Source: Paludibacteraceae bacterium (GTDB lineage Bacteria > Bacteroidota > Bacteroidia > Bacteroidales > Paludibacteraceae). From it: a stretch of DNA of 64,000 nt. Below the pieces are notes generated by a model, which worked only from the letters and a program-made list of their open reading frames with translations, was not told the DNA's origin and searched no databases. The stretch spans positions 1 through 64,000 of the forward strand of contig JAFVBR010000001.1 in NCBI GenBank assembly GCA_017479885.1, read 5' to 3'. Below, piece by piece: positions 7,449 to 15,669 of this stretch (positions within the stretch are counted from its first letter, which is position 1; each line of letters opens with the position of its first letter). A program made the position numbers and the translations under genes.

Positions 7449-9743
7449 ATGCAAACATACAAATATCTGCTGCCACTGCTTATGGCAGCACTTCTGCATA
7501 CAAGCCTCTTTGCACAATATGCAGACTACGACGCACACCTCACCGGACACGTCATTGACGAGCGTACCGGTGAACACATAGCCTTTGCCAACGTACAACT
7601 CAAAGGTACCAACATCGGCTGCGTCACCAACGAGTCAGGACACTACCTCCTGCAGAACCTGCCACTCGGCAGACAAACAATAATATTCTCTTTTGTCGGA
7701 TACGAGACACTCGAACTGCCCGTCAACATTATTGCCGACAAGACGGTCGAACTCAAAGCCGCACTACGCGAAGTCAGCATCATGATGGACAATGTTGTTG
7801 TCACTGCCAACCGCTACGAAACCAAGCGGCAGGAGGCTTCGTCCATCGTCAACGTCCTGTCACCGGTTGTTTTCGAGACCTCTTCTGCCACCTGCATGGC
7901 TGATGCACTCGGTTTTCAGACAGGTCTCCGTGTGGAGCAGACCTGCGCTAACTGCGGACAGACTGCCCTCCGCATCAACGGACTTGAAGGACAGTACTCG
8001 CAGATACTTATGGACTCCAGACCTATTTTCTCTTCGCTCGCTGCCGTTTACGGACTTGAGCAGATTCCTGTCGGAATGGTTGACCGCGTTGAGGTCATCC
8101 GCGGAGGAGGCTCCGCACTCTTCGGAGCCAATGCCATTGCCGGCGTGGTCAATATCATCACCAAAGAGCCGGTGCGCAATTTCGTCAACGTGAGCAACAC
8201 CAGCCAGATGCTGCGTACCAGTGCATACGACATCAACACTACCATCAACGCATCCGTCATATCCGAGAACCGCAAACTCGGAGCATTCCTCTTTGCCGTA
8301 CAGCGCAACCGCAGCCAGTACGACCACAACTCCGACTCCTTCTCCGATATACCACGCCTTACAAGCACCACTGCCGGAGGACGGGTATTCTTCAAGACCG
8401 GTGCCTACTCCAAAATCACTGCCGAGTACCACCATGTCACCGACCATCGCCGCGGGGGCAACCTCTTCGAACTCGAACCGCATGATGCGGATATAGCAGA
8501 ACAACTGCGTCATAATATTGATGCCGGAGGACTAACTTTCGACTGGTTCTCTGCCAACAACCGCCACTTCGTCAGCGCCTACTCCCACTTGCAGAATGTC
8601 AGTCGCGAGAGCTATTTCGGCACCAACCAAGACCCTGATGCCTACGGCAGGAGCAGCGACCTTATGTCTGTCACCGGTCTTCAGTACCGTTTCTCCTATC
8701 CCTGCGGAAAGATGCCCGCCGACCTCAGCGTAGGTGCCGAGTACTCCTACAACGGTCTTCACGACCGTATGCTTGGCTACGGGCGCGACTTCAGTCAGAT
8801 AGTCCACCTCTATGGCGGATATGTGCAGAACGAGTGGAAAAACGAAAAGTGGAGCGTACTCGTCGGTGCACGGCTTGAGAAGCACAACATGCTTTCCCGC
8901 CCTGTATGCACCCCGCGTGCCACCGTGCGTTTCACACCTATGCAGGGCATCATTCTCCGTGCCGGCTACTCTGCCGGCTACCGTGCACCGCAGGCATACG
9001 ACGAGGACCTTCATGTCGCTGCTGTCGGAGGAGAGGTGTCGCTCATCTCGCTCGACCCCAATCTCAAACCCGAATACTCTCACAGTGCCACTCTCAGCGG
9101 CGACTTCTACCATAATTTCGGTGCATGGGAGACCAATCTGACTCTCGAAGGCTTCTATACCTACCTGCAGGACGTGTTCTTCCTCCGTGAGGAGGGGCAC
9201 GACAGTAGCGGCAATCTGCTCATCACCCGCACCAATGCACCCGGAGCGTGGGTAGGGGGACTGAATGTAGAGGGCAAACTTGCTTACAAAGATATTCTGC
9301 TTCTCCAACTCGGTTACACCTTCCAACGCAGCCGCTATGTTGAGGCTCTCTGCTGGAGCAGCGATCCCGACATCCTCCCCCAGAAGCGTATGTTGCGCAC
9401 GCCTGACAACTATGCCTACCTCCTGCTCAATGTCACTCCCGTGCACCACTTCACCATCTCCCTCACCGGCAAAGCCACAGGCAATATGCTCGTGCCGCAC
9501 CATGCCGGATACATAGCCAAGGATGAGGAGGTACGAACCAAACCCTTCTGGGAACTGGGACTCAAACTCAGTTACGACATTCACCTCTACAAGCACTATT
9601 GCCTTGAGGTCAATGCCGGTGTAAAGAACGTACTCAACCAGTATCAGCAGGACCTCGACCAAGGCAAACTGCGCGACTCCGACTATATCTGCGGACCCAC
9701 CCAGCCCCGCACTTGGTTCATTGGCTTTGCTCTCAGGATATAA
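7449..9743 (+). CDS. TonB-dependent outer membrane receptor
   Basis: A cleavable signal peptide (MQTYKYLLPLLMAALLHTSLFAQ) is followed by a carboxypeptidase-like regulatory domain at about 30-115 (HVIDERTGEHIAFANVQLKG), a plug domain at about 120-240 with VEVIRGGGSALFGANAIAG, and a 22-strand barrel ending in an aromatic residue near the C-terminus (WFIGFALRI). The plug carries CANC (Cys166, Cys169), unusual for ordinary sugar receptors and repeated among metal, heme or cobalamin-type receptors of the phylum. At 764 residues it is far shorter than SusC proteins and has no SusD partner. With the upstream His/Cys-rich protein it suggests uptake of a metal or metal complex; the ligand is unknown. 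Confidence 0.9.
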   Translation: MQTYKYLLPLLMAALLHTSLFAQYADYDAHLTGHVIDERTGEHIAFANVQLKGTNIGCVTNESGHYLLQNLPLGRQTIIFSFVGYETLELPVNIIADKTVELKAALREVSIMMDNVVVTANRYETKRQEASSIVNVLSPVVFETSSATCMADALGFQTGLRVEQTCANCGQTALRINGLEGQYSQILMDSRPIFSSLAAVYGLEQIPVGMVDRVEVIRGGGSALFGANAIAGVVNIITKEPVRNFVNVSNTSQMLRTSAYDINTTINASVISENRKLGAFLFAVQRNRSQYDHNSDSFSDIPRLTSTTAGGRVFFKTGAYSKITAEYHHVTDHRRGGNLFELEPHDADIAEQLRHNIDAGGLTFDWFSANNRHFVSAYSHLQNVSRESYFGTNQDPDAYGRSSDLMSVTGLQYRFSYPCGKMPADLSVGAEYSYNGLHDRMLGYGRDFSQIVHLYGGYVQNEWKNEKWSVLVGARLEKHNMLSRPVCTPRATVRFTPMQGIILRAGYSAGYRAPQAYDEDLHVAAVGGEVSLISLDPNLKPEYSHSATLSGDFYHNFGAWETNLTLEGFYTYLQDVFFLREEGHDSSGNLLITRTNAPGAWVGGLNVEGKLAYKDILLLQLGYTFQRSRYVEALCWSSDPDILPQKRMLRTPDNYAYLLLNVTPVHHFTISLTGKATGNMLVPHHAGYIAKDEEVRTKPFWELGLKLSYDIHLYKHYCLEVNAGVKNVLNQYQQDLDQGKLRDSDYICGPTQPRTWFIGFALRI

Positions 9744-9807
9744 CCCTCAACCACCCTCACCACTTGTTTAGTAGAGACGTATGACGATACGTCCACGCAT
9801 CCCTGCA

Positions 9808-9840
9808 AATCAGAGGTTGCCGGCATGGCAACCTCTGATT
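9808..9840 (+). terminator. Hairpin terminator after the TonB receptor gene
   Basis: AATCAGAGGTTGCC (9808-9821) and GGCAACCTCTGATT (9827-9840) form a perfect 14-bp stem with a 5-nt loop, 65 bp after the stop and before the next promoter. The T-tract is weak, so it may end transcription from both directions. Confidence 0.7.
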
Positions 9841-9921
9841 GTATTAAAAATACCTTTCTCCTCACTCATCACCTGCTCTGCCGCATCTGCGCATACTCTG
9901 CAAATGCTCACTTGGCACCCA

Positions 9922-9953
9922 TTTGCACAATTCGCAATATTTTGGTAACTTTG
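9922..9953 (+). promoter_or_regulatory. Promoter with -7 box 9 nt from the start codon
   Basis: TTTG at 9922-9925 and TAACTTTG at 9946-9953, 20 bp apart. The chosen ATG at 9963 leaves only nine nucleotides after the -7 box, predicting a nearly leaderless transcript. This promoter decides the start of the following gene against the longer open frame. Confidence 0.65.
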
Positions 9954-9962
9954 TCGGCAGTT

Positions 9963-12191
9963 ATGAGACATCTGCTCCTGACTATATTGCTTTCTGTTTC
10001 TCTTGCACTCGCGGCGCAGGACTCCGCTTTCGTACGCATCAACAGGCAGGTGCAACTCTTCCCGCAGGAGAAGACGCATATTCATACCGATGCTGCCGAC
10101 TACTACCCTGCCGATCGTATATGGCTGAAAGTCTATCTCGTGGACGCAACCTCTCACAAACCTTTGCACTATGCACCTCACGTATATGCCGAACTGCTCT
10201 CGCCGGACGCAAGCATCCTGCGCCGTGTAAAGATTGCCCGTCGTGACAGCATCTTTGCCGGCTATATTGACATACCGGAAGATGCCCCTGCAGGCAAATA
10301 TGCCCTGCGCGCCTACACGCGATACATGACCAACACACCCGAACTCACAGGCAGACAGCTCATATATATTCATAGTCCTCGCAAAGCCGACGAGCCTCAG
10401 GCAGAGTCTTTCATCTGCCGATTGTTCCCTGAGGCGGGCAACCTGATTGCCAAAGCCGAGAACCTTGTTGCCTACGAAGTGCGTACACCCTCCGGACAAT
10501 ATGCCCGCAATGTGAATCTCTGGCTCACCGATGAGACAGGCGGCACTGTCCTTCAGCTCGACAGCACTGCAGGCATTGGAACTTTCAGTTTCACACCCAA
10601 AGCAGGTGTGCGTTACAATGTCAGCTGCAAGGCTGACGGTAGCCGCACTGAACCAGCCACAATGCGTTGCCCCAAGAAAAGCATAGGCATGCATGCCGTC
10701 ACTGCCGGTGACTCAGTGTCAGTCACCATCAATACTTACAGATACTCCGAGCCTGTTTATCTCATTGCCCACTCGCATGCACTGCCTTTCCTTATGAAAC
10801 CTGTCGCTGCCGGCACCACAGAGCGTTTCCACCTCGACTCTCTGCCTGAAGGAGTGGTGGCATTCATGCTTGTCAACAGCCGTCTGCGCGTACTCTGTCA
10901 GCGCTTGGTCTATGTTCCCAACCGCCGCTCGCAACTCAGTATGCCCCTCTCTGCCAGCCTGACTGCCGACAACCTCATGACTCTCTCTATCGACACCTCT
11001 CTGCTTGCTGCAGGAGAGAGAGCCGACTTGTCGCTTTCTGTCACCGACCGCTTTGCCATACCGCGACATGCCGGCCTCTCCATCATGGCATCGCTGCTGC
11101 TTGATGCCGATGTAGCCGACAGTTACGCTTCGCCGGAGCTCGTTCTGCTCACCCGCGGCTGGACCAGATACAACCTGCCCTCCGTCTTGCTCAACTATAT
11201 GGCTGTTCCGCTGCTTGAACGTACTTCAACCACCATGCTTCAAGGCTCGGTCAACAATCTGCTGACGCACAAACCTGTTGCCGATGCCGTTGTTTCGCTC
11301 ATAGTGCCGCAGTTATACCTCTCCTCAGCTACCAATACCGACTCGCGCGGCGCTTTCTTCTTCAACGATGCCGACCTGCCCGAGCAAACCACTCTCATAG
11401 TCTCCGCCTCGAAGGACAACAAGCAGAACAATCTCGAAATCAATATCCGCGAAGAGGACTACCCCGACTACAACGGCACTCTGCCGCGTTTCCTGCCCGA
11501 TATGCCTACTGACGTGCCTGCACAGGCAGAACTCACCGACCTCAGCGGAAACATACTGCTCAGCGAGATTGAGGTACACGGCAAACGCACCAACGAAACC
11601 AGAAAAGAGCGCCACATGATTGGCTTGGCAGACATCAGTTTCGGCAACGAGGAGATAGAGAAATATCAGGCAACCTGTCTTCACGACCTGCTCCGCCGTA
11701 TTCCAGGAGTGTTCGTCTTCGACAACAAATGCTACATTCGCGCCAACACATCCATCTTCGGCGACAACCCTGCAGCCATTGCTCTCGACGGTATCATTCT
11801 CGACGGTGACTATGACCTCGACCTCATCAGTATGCAGGACATAGCACGACTCGATGTATTCAAGACGGGCAACACCGTCATCTGGGGAGCTCGCGGAGGA
11901 AGCGGTGTCATAAGTATAATACTCAAAGACGGCACTGAACTGCCGGTAAGCAAACAGCATACCTATATCAAACGGCTTACACCGCTCGGTTGGCAGCAAC
12001 CGCAGGAGTTCTATGTCGATTTCTCCGACTCCTCCCGCCCTCCTGCAACCGTCTATTGGAATCCTGACCCTAAGCAGCATACACTCACTTTCCCCGTCAC
12101 TCAGCGCACCACCCGCTACGACATAACACTCGAAGGAGTGACTGACGAAGGAAGGCTCATTCACGAACAATTAACCATAGAAAAAGAATAA
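9963..12191 (+). CDS. Exported MG2-like and TonB-plug domain protein without a barrel
   Basis: The product has 742 residues. After a signal peptide (MRHLLLTILLSVSLALAAQ) comes a macroglobulin MG2-like domain at about 20-125 (ADRIWLKVYLVDA, PAGKYALRAYTRYM), further beta-sandwich domains, a carboxypeptidase-like regulatory repeat near 440-500, and a plug-like domain near 560-670 (DLLRRIPGVFVFDNKCYIR, AIALDGIILDGD, WGARGGSGVISIILKDG). No membrane barrel follows, so it cannot be a classical receptor. Such proteins are common in Bacteroidota but their role is not established; a periplasmic or surface adaptor role is a guess. The next gene starts 4 bp after its stop. The frame is open upstream to 9825, but that extension overlaps the terminator and promoter. 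Confidence 0.75.
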   Translation: MRHLLLTILLSVSLALAAQDSAFVRINRQVQLFPQEKTHIHTDAADYYPADRIWLKVYLVDATSHKPLHYAPHVYAELLSPDASILRRVKIARRDSIFAGYIDIPEDAPAGKYALRAYTRYMTNTPELTGRQLIYIHSPRKADEPQAESFICRLFPEAGNLIAKAENLVAYEVRTPSGQYARNVNLWLTDETGGTVLQLDSTAGIGTFSFTPKAGVRYNVSCKADGSRTEPATMRCPKKSIGMHAVTAGDSVSVTINTYRYSEPVYLIAHSHALPFLMKPVAAGTTERFHLDSLPEGVVAFMLVNSRLRVLCQRLVYVPNRRSQLSMPLSASLTADNLMTLSIDTSLLAAGERADLSLSVTDRFAIPRHAGLSIMASLLLDADVADSYASPELVLLTRGWTRYNLPSVLLNYMAVPLLERTSTTMLQGSVNNLLTHKPVADAVVSLIVPQLYLSSATNTDSRGAFFFNDADLPEQTTLIVSASKDNKQNNLEINIREEDYPDYNGTLPRFLPDMPTDVPAQAELTDLSGNILLSEIEVHGKRTNETRKERHMIGLADISFGNEEIEKYQATCLHDLLRRIPGVFVFDNKCYIRANTSIFGDNPAAIALDGIILDGDYDLDLISMQDIARLDVFKTGNTVIWGARGGSGVISIILKDGTELPVSKQHTYIKRLTPLGWQQPQEFYVDFSDSSRPPATVYWNPDPKQHTLTFPVTQRTTRYDITLEGVTDEGRLIHEQLTIEKE

Positions 12192-12195
12192 CAGC

Positions 12196-13218
12196 ATGAT
12201 AAGCGAACTAATCAGAAAAACAGAGATACAGGCTGCCAAGCGTCTTATTGACAAAGCGCAGTCGGTTGCTATCGTCACTCACATGTCTCCCGATGGCGAT
12301 GCACTCGGCTCCTCACTCGCCTTCGCCCATTATCTCCGCACTCTCGGCAAAGACCCCGTGGCAGTCATTGTGCCTAACCGCTTCCCCGATTTCCTTGCGT
12401 GGATGCCGGGAGCAGGAGACATACTGGTCTATGAGAACTCAGCGCAGGAGTGCAATACCATTCTTGCCTCTGCCGACCTCCTTCTTTGCCTCGATTTCAA
12501 CGAACCAAAACGTATTGGCAAAGTTGCCGAGGCCCTCTGCTCTTCTCAGGCAAAGAAACTGATGATTGACCATCATCTCCACCCCGATTCTTTCCCCGAT
12601 GTTACCATCTCCTACCCTGACAGCCCTTCCACGGCAGAACTCGTTTTCCGCCTCATCTGCGCCTTTGGTGACTTCGATTGTATCAGTCTGCCTGTCGCCG
12701 AATGTATCTATACCGGCATGATGACCGACACCGGCAATTTCTCCTTCAACTCCAATCATGTTGACACTTACAACATCATAGCCGAACTTGTACGCATCGG
12801 TATCGACAAAGACTCTATCTACAATCTCGTCTTCAACACCTATTCTGCCGACCGCATGCGGCTCATGGGCTATTGTCTGTATCGCAAAATGCAGATTTTC
12901 CCAGAGCAGCACACTGCCCTCATTGCTCTCGACCGTCACGAACTCTACCGCTTCAACTTCACATCCGGCGATGCCGAAGGACTCGTCAACCTGCCCTTGC
13001 AGATAAAAGACATCTACTACAGCGTCTTCATGCGTGAGGACAAGGACAAGATAAAAATCTCCTTCCGCAGTCAGGGCGACAGACCTGTCAACGAATATGC
13101 CTCACTCTTCTTCAACGGAGGCGGACACAAAAACGCCGCCGGAGGCGAGAACTACGAAACGGTAGAGAAAGCTGTAGCCCTCTTCACCTCCACCTTCAAA
13201 GACTATTTCAACAAATAA
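12196..13218 (+). CDS. DHH-family phosphoesterase (NrnA-like oligoribonuclease/pAp phosphatase)
   Basis: Soluble Mn-dependent phosphoesterase predicted to degrade nano-RNA or short nucleotides and to hydrolyse phosphoadenosine phosphate. The DHH domain shows HMSPDGDALGS (His29, Asp33, Asp35), an Asp in LLCLDF near residue 96, and the DHH triad Asp125-His126-His127. The C-terminal DHHA1 domain ends with FNGGGHKNAAGG. The 340-residue length equals typical NrnA. It is packed between the plug-domain gene and polA (4 and 13 bp gaps), suggesting co-transcription. The choice between nano-RNase, pAp phosphatase or cyclic dinucleotide linear product hydrolase cannot be made from sequence alone. Confidence 0.88.
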   Translation: MISELIRKTEIQAAKRLIDKAQSVAIVTHMSPDGDALGSSLAFAHYLRTLGKDPVAVIVPNRFPDFLAWMPGAGDILVYENSAQECNTILASADLLLCLDFNEPKRIGKVAEALCSSQAKKLMIDHHLHPDSFPDVTISYPDSPSTAELVFRLICAFGDFDCISLPVAECIYTGMMTDTGNFSFNSNHVDTYNIIAELVRIGIDKDSIYNLVFNTYSADRMRLMGYCLYRKMQIFPEQHTALIALDRHELYRFNFTSGDAEGLVNLPLQIKDIYYSVFMREDKDKIKISFRSQGDRPVNEYASLFFNGGGHKNAAGGENYETVEKAVALFTSTFKDYFNK

Positions 13219-13231
13219 ACTCTCAACTGAC

Positions 13232-15592
13232 ATGAAGCTCCTTCTCATCGACGCATACGCAATGATTTATCGCGCCTACTATGCTTTCATACAGCATCCG
13301 CGCATCACTTCCGACGGCAGAAACACCAGTGCCATCTACGGGTTCGTCATCACTCTTGAGGACCTTATCAAACGCGTCAACCCGACACATATAGGCGTTG
13401 CCTTCGACCCCAAAGGCAAGACTTTCCGCCATGAAGCGTATGAGCAATACAAAGCCCAACGGCCCGACACTCCCGAAGATATACACGCCGCCGTGCCTTA
13501 CATCAAGGATATTCTTACTGCAATGAACATACCCGTACTCGAAGTGGCAGGTTTCGAGGCTGACGACGTTATTGGCACTCTCTCCGTAAAAGCGGAGCGG
13601 CAGGGTTTTGAGGTGCTGATGGCAACACCTGACAAAGACTACGGTCAACTCGTAACAGAGCGGGTGCACATGTTTCGTCCGCGACACTCGGGAGGTTTCG
13701 AGGATATGGGACCCAAAGAGGTTTGCAACAAATACGGACTCAACTCCACCGCACAGGTTATCGACCTGCTCGCCCTTATGGGTGATGCCTCCGACAATAT
13801 TCCCGGTTGCAAAGGCGTCGGGGAGAAAACTGCAGTCAAACTACTGCAGGACTTTGGCAGCATTGACAATCTGCTTCAGCATACCGACCAACTGAAAGGT
13901 GCACTGCGCACCAAGGTCGAGACACAGGTTGATGCTATCCGCTTCTCTCAATTCCTTGCAACCATCCGCACCGATGTGCCTATTGAACTTGATAGCGGGC
14001 AGTTGCTCCGAAAAGAACCCGACTATGCTGCCCTTACGCCTATATACGAAGGTCTCGAGTTCCGCTCACTGCTTGTTCGCACAAAGAACCACACACCTCA
14101 GCCGGAAGAAAAACAAACTGCTCAAACTCCTGACTTGTTCTCTCAACCTGAGCAAACCAGATCTTCATATCAGCCCAAGACAACAGAGCCGGACTTGTTC
14201 TCTCAGTTGCAGGAAGACAACTCACCTACTAACCAACTCACCGGTTCACCGGACCCGATTTACGATACTCCCGAAAATCGCATAGTCAGTTATCTGCTCA
14301 ATCCGGAGAACACTTTCAACCCCTATCAGCAGCCACGCATCGACCTCTTGCAGCAAAATTCCAAACTTTGGTGGTTGTACAACGAAGTGGAACTGCCTCT
14401 TGTTGAGGTCCTCAAAGATATGACCGCAGCAGGGGTACGTTTCGACATCAGTCTCTTGCGAAAGGCTGAAACAGCACTCACTGCCGAACTGGAGCAACTG
14501 GAGCAACAGATACTCGCAATGGTTGACGTGCCCTTCAATATCAATTCGCCCAAACAGGTAGGCGACCTGCTCTTTGATACATTGCAACTCGACAAGAAAG
14601 CGAAGAAAACAAAATCGGGTCAGTATGTCACCTCCGAAGAAGTGCTTCAGGAGCTCACCGACCGCCACCCCGTGGTACAGAAGATTCTCGACTACCGCGA
14701 ACTGAAAAAACTGATTTCCACATACATCAGTCCTCTGCCTACATATATCAACCCCCGAACCGGCAAGATTCACGCCACTTATCATCAGACTGTCACTGCC
14801 ACCGGGCGTCTCTCGTGTTCCAATCCTAACCTGCAGAACCTGCCGATACGCTCTGAGCGCGGCAAACTCATTCGGCAAGCCGTCATTCCCGATGACGGGT
14901 GCCTGTTCCTTTCTGCCGACTATTCGCAGATTGAACTCCGCCTGATGGCTCATTTCTCCGGCGACGAGCACCTCACACAAGCCTTCCTCAACGGTGAAGA
15001 TATTCATGCCGCCACCGCAGCAAAGATTTTCTCCTGCCCCATCTCGGAAGTAAGCAAAGATATGCGTCGCCGTGCCAAAACTGCCAATTTTGGTATCATC
15101 TACGGCATCTCGGCTTTCGGACTCAGTCAGCAACTACATTCCTCAAGGCAGGAAGCCAAAGAACTCATTGACGGCTATTTTGCCTCCTTCCCTAAAATAG
15201 CACAGTTCATTGAGAATCAGAAACAGTTCGCACGTAAAAACGGATATGTGGAGACCATGTTTGGCAGACGGCGCTATCTGCAGGATATCAATTCCCGCAA
15301 CCCTACCGTGCGCAACTTCGCCGAGCGCAATGCAGTCAATGCACCCATTCAGGGTACTGCTGCCGACATAATTAAGATTGCCATGGTGCGCATCGCACGA
15401 CGACTGAAGGAAGAGAATCTCCGCTCGCAAATGATTATGCAGGTGCACGACGAACTCAACTTCAATGTACCCGTTGACGAACTCGAACGCGTCAAGCAGA
15501 TTGTAGTCACAGAGATGCAGTCGGCTGCCTCGCTTTCTGTACCTCTCATTGCCGATTGCGGATACGGCGACAACTGGCTCCTTGCGCACTGA
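13232..15592 (+). CDS. polA: DNA polymerase I lacking the 3'-5' exonuclease domain
   Basis: Repair and Okazaki-fragment polymerase. Residues 1-283 form the 5' nuclease (IDAYAMIYRAYYAF, FEADDVIGT, LMGDASDNIPG, GVGEKTA). Polymerase motifs are intact: motif A DYSQIELR (Asp563), motif B RRAKTANFGIIYG, motif C QVHDEL (Asp740). The protein has 786 residues against about 930 for most PolA. Between residue 284 and the thumb (LWWLYNEVELPL from 379) there are only about 95 residues instead of a full exonuclease domain, and none of the ExoI-III acidic motifs is complete. The linker is low-complexity and carries PDLFSQ twice, at 300-305 and 320-325, resembling a clamp-binding peptide. The frame is continuous, so this is not a frameshift. 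Confidence 0.95.
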   Translation: MKLLLIDAYAMIYRAYYAFIQHPRITSDGRNTSAIYGFVITLEDLIKRVNPTHIGVAFDPKGKTFRHEAYEQYKAQRPDTPEDIHAAVPYIKDILTAMNIPVLEVAGFEADDVIGTLSVKAERQGFEVLMATPDKDYGQLVTERVHMFRPRHSGGFEDMGPKEVCNKYGLNSTAQVIDLLALMGDASDNIPGCKGVGEKTAVKLLQDFGSIDNLLQHTDQLKGALRTKVETQVDAIRFSQFLATIRTDVPIELDSGQLLRKEPDYAALTPIYEGLEFRSLLVRTKNHTPQPEEKQTAQTPDLFSQPEQTRSSYQPKTTEPDLFSQLQEDNSPTNQLTGSPDPIYDTPENRIVSYLLNPENTFNPYQQPRIDLLQQNSKLWWLYNEVELPLVEVLKDMTAAGVRFDISLLRKAETALTAELEQLEQQILAMVDVPFNINSPKQVGDLLFDTLQLDKKAKKTKSGQYVTSEEVLQELTDRHPVVQKILDYRELKKLISTYISPLPTYINPRTGKIHATYHQTVTATGRLSCSNPNLQNLPIRSERGKLIRQAVIPDDGCLFLSADYSQIELRLMAHFSGDEHLTQAFLNGEDIHAATAAKIFSCPISEVSKDMRRRAKTANFGIIYGISAFGLSQQLHSSRQEAKELIDGYFASFPKIAQFIENQKQFARKNGYVETMFGRRRYLQDINSRNPTVRNFAERNAVNAPIQGTAADIIKIAMVRIARRLKEENLRSQMIMQVHDELNFNVPVDELERVKQIVVTEMQSAASLSVPLIADCGYGDNWLLAH

Positions 15593-15617
15593 AACACCAT
15601 TACCGACAACATTGGAC

Positions 15618-15648
15618 TTGTGCATGTCGCTATTTTAACTTACCTTTG
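15618..15648 (+). promoter_or_regulatory. Promoter of the hflX-caspase-psuK run
   Basis: TTG at 15618-15620 and TACCTTTG at 15641-15648, 20 bp apart, 21 bp before the hflX ATG. It is the only recognisable promoter before psuK, so the caspase cassette is probably read from here. Confidence 0.7.
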
Positions 15649-15669
15649 CAGACAGAACATATAAGCATA

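Noticed and set aside
8532..9662. Long antisense open frame opposite the TonB receptor gene
   Set aside because: It lies entirely within a gene with clear domains on the other strand and its translation resembles no family; a codon-bias shadow.
9825..9962. Longer N-terminus for the MG2/plug protein
   Set aside because: The extension would be encoded by the terminator stem and the promoter; the ATG at 9963 starts a clean signal peptide.
14246..15133. 295-codon open frame antisense to polA
   Set aside because: It covers the polymerase motifs of polA on the opposite strand and has no promoter or recognisable product.
13232..15592. Frameshift as the reason for the missing exonuclease domain in polA
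   Set aside because: The reading frame is continuous through the linker, and no exonuclease-like sequence is found in the other frames there.
15556..15669. Extended N-terminus of HflX
   Set aside because: It overlaps the end of polA and the promoter; HflX relatives start where ATG 15670 does.
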